From: Polytrichum commune | Lineage: Eukaryota; Streptophyta; Polytrichopsida; Polytrichales; Polytrichaceae | NCBI GenBank assembly: GCA_950295325.1 | Contig: OX485805.1 | Location: forward strand, 42,308,758 to 42,372,757 | Direction of reading: 5' to 3' | DNA: 64,000 nt | Shown here: in pieces, positions 22,381-31,604 of the stretch | How positions within the stretch are numbered: position 1 is the stretch's first letter | How the letters are laid out: every line of letters starts with the position of its first letter | Made by a program: the position numbers and the translations under genes | Notes under the pieces: model-generated | The model's input: only the letters and a program-made list of their open reading frames with translations | The model's database searches: none | Told to the model about the DNA's origin: nothing

Positions 22381-23913
22381 CAAAGGTGAGCTTGGCTTGT
22401 TTGAGGATAGTGTCGGGAATACTTGCTCTAGGAACTTACAGTTAGCGAATCGGGCTTTAAGGAGGTTCCCGGTTGCGGGTTCTAGATATCTGATTATCGA
22501 GGATGAATCGTATCCAACATAGATTCCCTCGTGTCTTTGTGGGCCTATTTTGTGCCGTTTTGGGTCCGGGAGAGGGACCCAAACTTGGCAACCAAAGGTT
22601 CTGATATGGGCCACATTTGGTGGCCTTCCGGATAGGAGTTCGTGAGGTGTTTGTGTGTTGAGGAGGGTGGGTCGTAACTTAAGGAAGGCCGCGGCGTGGA
22701 AGACCGCATGGCCCCACATATTGGGTGGTAATCGGGAATGTAGTAACAAAGGTCTTGCTACTAGTTGGATTTTCTTCACAAATGCCTCTGCGAGGCCATT
22801 TTGTGAGTGTTCGTAAGGTACTGAGTAGGTTAGGTTGATCCCAGAGGCGTTACAATAGTCCTCGAAAGCGTGAGATCAGAATTCCTGGGCATTGTCCATC
22901 CTTAGGTGCTTAATCGGGTTGTCAGGGAAGTGGTTTTTGTACCTGATAAGGATGGATAAGAGTTTTGGGAAGGCTAGGTTTCGGGTCGGGAGTAAGGCGA
23001 CCTCGAGGTGGCTTCCCGATGCGTCCACAAGTACGAAGTAGTAGCGAAAGGTCCCTGAAGGTGGGCTTATTGGCCCGCGTATATCCCCGTGTATCCTGAA
23101 TAGTGGTGGAGGTAGTTCCGTGGGTAGTGTCCAATGTAATGGCCTCCGGATTAGTTTTCCTTGGATACAGGCTACGCATTCTAGTGTCTTCCCGGCGTCT
23201 ACCGTTGTAAGGGCGTGACCTTGGGTCAATGGGATCATCCTCCGGAATATGGTCGTTCCCGAATGTCCCAGTCTAGAATGCCAAATATTTGGCTTGGCGG
23301 CTTTAGTGTCTATAGACACCCCCTGCGCCAGGTTGCGCTCTGTCGTGGGACCTCTCTCCCACGCGGCTATGCAAACCTCTTCCTCACCTAGGGTGGGGCT
23401 AGATGCCAAGGGTTTTATGGCAACCTTGTAAAGTCCATCGAGGCCCGCGTTAGCGGTGGCAATGACCTGGGGTCCTTGCCTAAGCTCAATTACTTCTTCA
23501 TCGCCTTGCATCGCCGTGTAGAGGTGGATATTCCTCGCCCTCAGATCACGATAGTTGATCAGGCTCCTCGGCGCATCTGGGGCGTACATTGCCTTCTCGC
23601 AATTGAGGGGGAATCCCCCGGGCAAGATAATTGTTGCCCGGCCCTCCCGGAACCTTAGCGTCCGGCTTCCGGCCATTGTAAGTATTTTACAAGTGGACCA
23701 GGACTTCTCACTTTGGAAGTGGAAGAATTGTGCCTTAATTAGGATTGTGTGAGTTGATGCGCTATCCAGGAGGGCAACATCTTGGGTTGACGTGCCTCCT
23801 TCCCGGATAGCCATAAAATTTTCCACATCAAAATCAAGATCGGGCATGTCTGAGGGTTCAAAGTTGTAATTCTGCCTTGGTTTATTACGTAGCTCTTGCA
23901 ATTCCCTGAACAT
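22381..23913 (-). pseudogene. Copia pol: protease and integrase
   Basis: The protease motif LLDSASTHTI is near 23770. The integrase HHCC finger (WHSRLGHSG ... CVACIQGK) lies around 23275-23160, followed by the catalytic core with HGDIRGP (first D), LRMDNAQEF (second D) and NGLAEAF (E). A stop directly after AQEF (22876) interrupts the core. The C-terminal integrase part (FGCQVWVPL) runs to the solo LTR insertion. Confidence 0.92.
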
Positions 23914-24999
23914 ATCTACAATATACTGTGATGCCCTACAATCCTTTGCAAAATGTCATTTTCTCCCACATTTGTGACAATTTCCCGAGGTTGTCCTAGC
24001 ATGTTCCTGCTTAGGTGGGAAGTATCTAGGTCTGTGTGGGTTCCTTGTTGTAGGTTTATTATGCCATTGAGGTGGAGTTTTGCGAAAAGAACCTCTTGGT
24101 GGCCTACGGGAGGCCTCTGTAGTGTGAACTTCCGCGTGGTGGTGAACTGGTGAGTCGTCCCGCCGCGGTCCCGCTCCCGGTCCGGCTCTGGCTCCGCGCG
24201 TTGCTCCCGCTCCGCGTCCCGTCCCCGGCATCGGTGCGAGTGCTCCCGTGGTTCCGTTTAGCTCCTCCGGCTCGACGTCCTCAATCTTGGCGATGGTCGT
24301 ATGCACCTCCCTCGCTGGTCGGGACTCCGCGTTTCGTAGCAGGATTTGGTGATGCTTCTCGGCGAGCAATAGGTGATACATGAGCTTCGAGTGCTTCTTA
24401 AACTTCATATTCATGTATTGTTGTGAGATGATGGCCATTGCAGGTGGGAATGTCGAGAGGGTCTTCTCGATTAGCTCCTCGTCCGTGATGACTTGCCCGC
24501 ACAACCGAAGTTGAGCTGTAATCCGGTGCAGCTCCGAGTTGAATGCAGCGAAGTCCGGGAAATCGAGTACTCGGATGTTGGTCCAGTCCGCTCGAGCTTG
24601 TGGCAGGAACAACGTCTATTCGTGGTCAAACCGGGCGTGAAGTTCCGCCCATAGCTCGGCGGGGTCCTCGATCTGCAAGTATTGAAGTCGTAATGCATGG
24701 TCGAGGTGGCGTCGAAGTATCATCAGTGTATGCCATTTGGCTGCTGGCGGGATCGGTGGTGTGTCGTCCGTTGGGGTGGTACTTGTGCTTGGAGGTGGTG
24801 ATGTTAGAGTCTTGGCGAGGTCCTCAGCACTCAGTAACACTTTAACATCGTTAACCCATTCTAAGAAGTTTGACCCGTCGGAACTCAGAGGTGCAAACAT
24901 TAAGGCATGCATTTTGGATTCCGTAAATCTAGGTTTTGTAGACATTGATATTATGGTGTGTATGTCATCAGTTGATGAAGTAAACATCTGTGAAATCAA
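23914..24999 (-). pseudogene. Copia gag with zinc knuckle (interrupted)
   Basis: It opens at 24999 and has DGSNFLEW, typical of UBN2-type copia gag. The nucleocapsid zinc knuckle near 23940-23970 reads C-HK-C-GRK-stop-H-FAKD-C, so a TGA replaces the usual glycine. A second nonsense codon (TAG) lies at 24616-24618. Both lie in the same frame as pol, so the element used one continuous gag-pol frame. An Arg/Gly/Pro-rich stretch near 24180-24260 precedes the knuckle. Confidence 0.9.
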
Positions 25000-25005
25000 A
25001 CACTA

Positions 25006-25587
25006 GTAACACATGCCAGTGTCTACTCCTTAGTTTAGGTAGAAGAGCTTAAAACAGATTGGTTAGAATCTCAAAGTGGAAGTTTCCAAGTAAATTTCGG
25101 CAGCATAACATTTCTGAGGGTGGAAAATTCAGAGAAAAGAATCTGTAGCGTAACTTTTCTTGTGACTTGGTAAAAGCAGGAGGTATATCTGATTTGCTAC
25201 TAATTATTGGACAGTAGTTCGGTATTGTAACAATGTATGACTTTTCTACATGAAAATCTGGGGAAAAATTTGGCAGCACTTCGGTACTATCACAACTATC
25301 CAAAATGTGAAAAATGGGATAAAAAAGATAGTAATGCTTTCAAATATAGTAGCTGTCATGGAATGACAAAGAGCTATATCTGATCCTAGACAAACTGTGC
25401 TTTCTAATAGTAGTCCAATGGTAAAACTATCTGTCTAGTAGTAAAAATGACTTTCTGATGCCTTAAACAAGCTAAACATGCATGTCTATCTAGTGATCTC
25501 TTAAAAGTGACCACTCAAGTGTTCTCAAAGGTGATTGACTAACAATCTAAAGTGAACAATGAGGTGCTAGGAGCAGTGATGATAACG
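25006..25587 (-). other. Copia leader between 5' LTR and gag
   Basis: This stretch lies between the 5' LTR and the gag start and has no open frame. Directly next to the LTR, the minus strand reads CGTTATCATCACTGC. It is not the usual plant match to initiator methionine tRNA (TGGTATCAGAGC), so the primer tRNA is uncertain. Confidence 0.7.
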
Positions 25588-25985
25588 TGTTAAGAATGAG
25601 GAAACCAGGTGCATAATGAAACAGAGTAACGGTGCTAACTCAAACTCTTGAACTATCTTAATCAAAGGGGGAACTGCCCTTATATACAATCTGGCTCGAC
25701 ACTTGGACTAGGTCCAAGTGTCGGCACCTGGTTACACCGTGGACTAGCTACCTCGGTGGAAATATTCTAGCTCGGCCTCGGTCTCCTATACCAAGACCGA
25801 GGCCCTTAACTAATTGTTTGCTCATAAGTTGAGATACCTTGGACTTGTGTGCACGGCCTCCTACCGGCGGCCGCCACTTTACTTAAGGTGGCTAATGCCC
25901 ATGTGGGACTAATTAATACCGATTAGCTTCCATGCTAGATGACGGTTAACCTAGGTTGCATAGGTGCTTATCCATTATCTTAACA
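25588..25985 (-). repeat. Copia 5' LTR
   Basis: It has the same length and ends as 18563-18960. As the 5' LTR it should carry the element promoter; a TATATAC-like stretch is present near 25680, but transcription start is not provable from sequence. Confidence 0.95.
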
Positions 25986-28480
25986 TGATCCTACTCCTAG
26001 ATGGAACTCATGATTATTTGGATAGGGCCCTCAATGTCATCAACCGTTTTGGGGCAAAGTGAAACTTGCATAAATCAATAGGATTATGGTTATCCCAAAC
26101 GGCACGAGCATGGCAATGGGGTGAAGAGGTTGTGCTCAACTGGTTAGCCCTAAGTGAGGTTACAATATATCTAGGCTATTCATTTGGATTAAACATTGTA
26201 CAAAAAAAAAAGACGACAAGATGCTAAGTTAAAATAGAAAACACCTTCTCCGATGGTCGGGGAATAAACTTCCCTAGTGAGATGAATAATGGTCTCAAAC
26301 TAGATAGTACTTTCTTCAATTTGGTACTTGGCATCTTGCACCGACCTCTCCGGCAAAACACTCAAGTTGGCAAGGGCAACAATTCAAAACTACATGTGGT
26401 CCAGCAAACAAGAATCATGTGCAAGGGCAAGTGTTAAATGGGCCACCGCCATCTTACCCATAACGCGAGGTGGGGTAAAAATCCTAAACCCCAAATGCCA
26501 GGCCTCAACACTTCTGGTGAAACTATTCATTCGAGGTTTGTTAGTGGGGTATGAACCTTGGAAGGTACTAGTTCGATACATAGTGGCTCAAACCAAGCAG
26601 TCACGACGAGGAAGGTGGCCAACTCACGCAAACTAGATCATGAACGCCCCACACCTGGTGAAACAAGGCTCCTCAATGTGGCAAGGGGTTGTGAAGGCCT
26701 GGAGCACCATCCAATCAGGATTGGAGCAACAAGACCCCACAAGCTAGTAAAAAATTGCGAGGCAACCCCTCTTTGGTAATTACTTTCTCACCAACAAAAT
26801 CGGGGTACAATGGGGCACTAAACTACGTTCAAACATGAAATGGTGGTCAAAAAATGACTTCAAATCCCTCAAAGACATTGTCAGACCTAACGGCTATGGT
26901 TGGAGAGCATTCGCCAAACTCCTACATCTAAGAAAGAAACGAGTGTCACCCCACCACTTTACACTTGGGTCGTTAACAATATCCCCTAGGACGCAGGACC
27001 ATGCCCACACCATCCGTTGGTTAGTGGTTAGCAACAGAAGAGGACAGGTGAATACAAACAATTTACCACTTCCAAAACACAACACCGATGGAAGCTCAAA
27101 ATTACCAAAATAAAAGTACAAAAATGCTCAAGCTCCTTGATCAATGACAATCATTATTAGTCGAGCCACCATATCACATCTCATTTGCTACATTGTACAA
27201 TCATCTTAGGGACCTTGCGCAGAGAAATGAGGCGCCATCCAATGTTGATCGACAACCCCACATCTTCCCGGATTGCCCGATGCTAATGAATCACGCGGTT
27301 GTTAAGTAGTCTCCGCTTGGTCACTATAAGGTTTCTCTTGCTCTTGACGTAGGACCCAACCCATACAGGTTCGTGTAGAGACGCCTTGGGTTTTTTGAAA
27401 CCATGCTTGAAGGAAATCTTATTTTGGAGATTAACGCCACTCTACAAGAATCGGAGGACAGTTGGAGGCAAGCAAGGTCTTTGCCCAACGAAGCATCGAC
27501 CTCCTCTATGGAGCCTTCTTTCGCGTTTTCCAAAGCTGACAATCTTTGTGGCTTCCGGGCCAAGGGCCACCCCACCATTGGTGCTCTCCTTGGTGTGTAT
27601 TGATGGGCTACGTACCAATCTCGACAATGTTTGTTTCAACTTTGAGACGGCCTTTGATCCTTAGAGCCTCAACATATTGGACACGTATGATTAGAGGGCT
27701 TGGTGTCTGGCCCTAAGCTCCCCAATCTGTTGATCACTCAAGATTCCACCCTCCTTCCCTGCCACTGAGAACTTCCGTCCCAAGGATTTATCCTTCGGCA
27801 TGTTATCTTTTCAAAAGGTTTTTGTGGGGTGTTGATCATCAAGGCTTCGTTTCCTGGTCTTGACACCTTTCCCCCTACGCCTTTCCCCCTTCGATGCTCC
27901 CTGAATGCTCATGTGTTTGCTTGGAGGCACTTCTTCTTCCTGTATGCCACCTCGAGGCAATTTGCACCGACTCCTTGACGCGTCAGATGACCATTCCGGC
28001 ATGCCTTGCTCCGCATTGGGAACCCCCCTGCCATCTGGCGCTCCGGCTTCGCCCTGCCTTTCTTCCTCCAAGCCGTTGGACTGGTGGATGGTCTCAACTG
28101 TTGTTGGCGGGAAGTTTCGCCCCTCCTCGGGGCCCCACATGGCCATCTTCTCTCCCACCCTTGTTTTTTGTTCTTTGCTTCTCTTTGCGGTTTGGTTTTG
28201 TTCTTTTAGTCTTTGCAACCTTAGTACTACTCCGCCTGCGGCAACCCGTTGGGATTGGTTGTTGGGTTGCCACATCTGGCCCTGATTCGGCCTAACTTCC
28301 CTTCTGTTTTGGTTGGGAAGTCCGGGACCGGTGGTCCCCTCGGGGAATTGTAATTTTTTACCTCTTTTTAAACCTCGGTGAGGTCTTCACAATACCCTTG
28401 GTTCTACCTTTTAGAAGGAAGAGGGAGGAGTTCAAACCACCCCATTGGCATCATCTCCTCCACATGTTTTTTTTAATGAA
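25986..28480 (+). pseudogene. LINE ORF2, C-terminal part and 3' tail
   Basis: The reading frame of the LINE resumes with LLLDGTHDYLDRALNVINRF right after the copia LTR. Further on are LARATIQNYMWSS, GGVKILNPKCQ and KVLVRYIVAQTK, which are typical of the LINE thumb and linker. Later frames around 26840-27110 and 27400-27600 continue in a degenerate way. A GC-richer segment (27.8-28.3 kb) has long open frames on both strands but no motif. The 3' end is not sharp; T/A-rich sequence near 28466-28495 is a plausible tail. Confidence 0.75.
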
Positions 28481-28883
28481 GGACTTAATTTTAAAATTTT
28501 CATCCAAGATTTGCGAGTGGATGGAGGTGTAGATTTCATCCAATGTAAAGTTTTTCAAGCTCTACTTGAGATGAAGAAGAGCTAGAAGCTAGGGCAGCAT
28601 AGGAGCCTTTAGATCTGTTAGATCACACTCAATGGCCGAGATCTTCTTGGTTGCCGACCACACGGAAGGTGTTCACAATGCCTCAATGATGCAGATCAAC
28701 AACCTAGTGTGCTTAGATTTATTTAGAATTTGCCCACATGGATGTATATTATTTTGCTTGAGACATGAGATCATTGTATTACCTACATTGCTTGTAATAA
28801 AATTGGCATTATCATCGATGAGATGAAAGCGAATGAAGAAAACTATAGCTATAAAAATACTTCATTGCCACGAATCCTTGGCC
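28481..28883. mobile_element. Right part of the split Mutator-like element
   Basis: About 28690-28883 matches 62365-62559 at the right end of the complete element at 60562-62559. Shared blocks are CAACAACCTAGTGTG, AAAATTGGCA/AAAATTAGCA and AAAATACTT, ending GCCACGAATCCTTGGCC versus CCATGAATCCCCAACC. With 10507-11301 it would make one element of about 1.2 kb split by the LINE nest. Confidence 0.55.
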
Positions 28884-29039
28884 CTCTTGTATAATTAGGG
28901 TGAATTTCTATGTACACCACTCGCCCATCATATTATAGTGGGAATAAGGACAAACTCACCCAAATGTTGGATGGAATTTGATGGGGTAGGGTTTGTATGT
29001 GCCCATTAGATACTCTCATCTTCTAAAATTTAGGCCCAC
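28884..29039 (-). repeat. Inverted copy of the 31.0-kb repeat (delta), left piece
   Basis: About 28900-29035 is the reverse complement of 31050-31160 and of 50810-50925 (shared GGGAATAAGGACAAACTCA and GGAATTTGATGGGGTAGGG). It is interrupted by solo LTR copy B and resumes at 30718-30766. Confidence 0.7.
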
Positions 29040-30717
29040 TGTCACCAAAAAGCCTCCACCCTTCAATTTCGTCCTAGCCCGAATGGAGAAGTTTATAATG
29101 ACATGTAGAGATTTCTCTCTTTGTAACACAATGTATGATTCCAATCTATCGTTGGAATATACACAACTTAGCCAAATCTATATTATGTCTTCTTACACTC
29201 CTTAATCTCGGGTAATGTCACATCCTTGTACTTCTCTAAAGTCCACCTGGCCGCTTTGGCCACGCATGCCTTCAAAGATATCCCTCTTGTAAAGCGAGTT
29301 CTTGCCGTCGACTCCACACTACTACATGAGTTCTCGCTTATTGATTCCATGAATTATACAAGTTTAAGTATTGATAAATACTTGTCACTTATTGTAGTTT
29401 TCTCCTCATGCTTCAACCACTATATTGGTTTAATGAACTAATGATTATCCCTAATGGAACCAAGTAAACTTCTTTTGCTCCCCTAGACTTTACTAGCTAA
29501 TAGTGTAACTTTCCCATTACTTCTCGGAATGTCCTGAAATTTTATCTGTAACTAGGGAGACAAAGAAAAAAAAAACATCTCACCAATTTGTGAGCCTATC
29601 CCATTTTTTGTCCGACAGTTATGACCATTTTAGTGTGTCAGTTTATCCAGATTTCAGAATGTCATAACTTCCTCTCACAGGCTCCAAAGAACTTCAAATT
29701 TTGGGAGCAATCACAAAAAACTAATTGTTTATGACCCCCTGAAATTTCAAACTATTTTCATTTTCTGCCAAAACGTTATGATATTTTTAGTCTGCAACTC
29801 TTGAAAACACTTCAGAATGATATATCTCCTTCTCATCTACTCGGAATGACTTGAAATTTGTACCACAACTAGGAAACCTAAGAACAAAGCATCCCTCAAA
29901 ATTTCATGCGTTTCCAAGCCTCTGTCCAGGAGTTATGCCCATTTCAGCTTGAAAATGTAGGCGAAGTTCAGAATGCCATAACTGCTGCTTCAGTACTCCA
30001 AACATCCTCAGATTTTGACCATGTTCATATAAACAAGTTGTTTACTAACCCTTTAAATTTGAACGAAGTGTCTTCTTCTGCTCGGAAGTTATGCCCCTTA
30101 CAACCTAGACTACTCAAGAAATACCCAAGAAATATGAACTCAAGTACTACAACTTGAAGCCATAAAATATCTTAAAATTATTCACACCAAAACTAATTCT
30201 AACAAGAGGTCAAGCCCTTTTCAAGGCCAACTAGCCTTGGCTCTCCAACTAAAAACTAAGCACACACATGTGCTCCAATCTTGCTTCCAACACACCCACA
30301 CTTATAACACGTGGGGTACCTTGGAGCACGAAGGGAAGAGAGGATGAGAGAAGGAAGAATGAGGGATTATATAGTGAGTTTGAGGGGGTGAGCACCCTCA
30401 AGGCTCACGATAAGCCCTCGAGATCTCCTCCTACTTTGTAGGCTTTAATCCTATCTCCTAAGCCTTCCTCCCTCAAATGATCAACAAGGATCCTAATTCA
30501 AACATTTAACTAACCTTGGCTTTCTACCTACCACATTTTACCAAGGTTTGTCCTTCTCCTACTTAAATCCACTCCACAAAAGCCTAATGTTTCAAACTAA
30601 ACTTTCTTCAAGCTTCACTATTTTTATATTTTTGTGAATAATCATAAATCACCAAAACACCACTTGTAATATTTTACAAGTGTTAACAACCAATGTGGGC
30701 ATTAATTTGGGCTCACA
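29040..30717. mobile_element. Solo LTR (copy B)
   Basis: It begins TGTCACC and ends GGGCTCACA, flanked by a perfect 5-bp duplication CCCAC (29035-29039 and 30718-30722). The first 50 bp and the region 30205-30545 align with copy A at 20923 and 21505-21855. The middle (about 29510-30115) holds about four loosely repeated units of roughly 150 bp, each with a CATAACT / CTC(G/C)GAA / GAAATTT pattern; copy A lacks these. It has no coding capacity, so the short open frames inside are ignored. Confidence 0.82.
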
Positions 30718-30798
30718 CCCACCTACTAAGCAACTCCTCCTTTTAAAATTGGTCTCCAAACCTTAAGTACAAACATTTGTAGGTTAAAAAATGCTTTT

Positions 30799-31346
30799 GG
30801 GTGATTTTACATGTAGGCCGCACGGCCACTAGATTCTAGATAATAATGGGTTGGAGGTGTTCCCATGTAGATAAGCACAAGCTACCAACCAATCACATTC
30901 TAGTGGCCTACTAGAATGTGGAGGGTCATGGACATGTACTGCTAGACTACCATGCACCCACTAAAGCACTTTCTAATCTACAAGTGCCAATCACTGAAGG
31001 TTTGAAGACATATTTTGGGAGGAGGAGGAGTAGGAGCAGGAGGGCCCAAATTTGAGAAGACGAGAGTAGCTAGTTGGCACATACGAACCCTACCCCACCA
31101 AATTTCATCTACATTTGGGCGAGTTTGTCTTTACTCCCATTGGGATTTGGTGGGCGAGAGGCTTACATGGAAACTCATCCTTAGTAGGTGCATGAAAGTC
31201 TAACAACACATGTCCACAACCCTCCACATTCTAATGAGCCGCTAGAATGTGGTTGGTTGACGGCTTGTGCTTATCTAAATGAAAACACCTCCAACACACT
31301 ACTATCTAGAATCTAGTGGACAATTGACCTACATGGAAACTCACCC
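30799..31346. mobile_element. Long-arm foldback element
   Basis: The arms 30799-30938 and 31208-31346 are reverse complements over about 140 bp (paired GTGTT/GTTGGAGGTGTT and TAGATAAGCACAAGC, ending GGGTGA). The centre (30990-31180) is the sequence also found inverted at 28.9 kb and direct at 50.78 kb. Long terminal inverted repeats suggest a Mutator-type or other foldback transposon, but no target duplication is evident. Confidence 0.65.
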
Positions 31347-31400
31347 TTAGGGGGTTACCCCCCTAAACCATAGTATGTTGGTGAGTATATATCCACAATG

Positions 31401-31594
31401 TTTGGTCCGAGATGACCTTAAACTACCGGATGATGGTGGAGAGATACCCAAATCTCAAGGAAGAGGTTGGCGGTTCGAATCCCGGCTGTGAAATCTCCTC
31501 TCTACTTGACGGAAAACTTGCCAGGTGGTCAATTGCCTCCTGTGCTTTGGCGTTGGCCTGTCAGCCTTCTGTCTCAAAAACATAAAAAATAAAA
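31401..31594 (+). mobile_element. tRNA-derived SINE
   Basis: A perfect 10-bp duplication ATCCACAATG flanks it (31391-31400 and 31595-31604). An internal pol III promoter is visible: an A-box-like TGGTGGAGAG at 31434 and a consensus B box GGTTCGAATCC at 31472, with normal spacing. It ends in an A-rich tail (AAAAACATAAAAAATAAAA). The related repeat at 50.93 kb lacks the insert, giving an empty site. Confidence 0.88.
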
Positions 31595-31604
31595 ATCCAC
31601 AATG

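Larger units (their letters stand above)
18563..25985 (-). mobile_element. Ty1/copia LTR retrotransposon inserted in the LINE
   Basis: Two 398-bp LTRs (18563-18960 and 25588-25985) bound a minus-strand gag-pol. The domain order is gag, protease, integrase, reverse transcriptase, RNase H, which is diagnostic of Ty1/copia. Flanking pentamers are CAATC and TGATC, an imperfect target duplication (two transitions). Gag-pol contains at least seven stops and a frameshift, plus a 1453-bp solo LTR at 20923-22375, so the element is dead. The LINE reading frame resumes directly after the right LTR. Confidence 0.95.

Noticed and set aside
27811-28295. Overlapping long frames on both strands
   Set aside because: They lie in the GC-richer 3' part of the LINE, no frame shows a motif, and open frames on both strands point to base composition.
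31434-31482. A functional tRNA gene
   Set aside because: The A and B boxes are those of a SINE with an A tail and target duplication, and no cloverleaf with a proper anticodon arm could be drawn.
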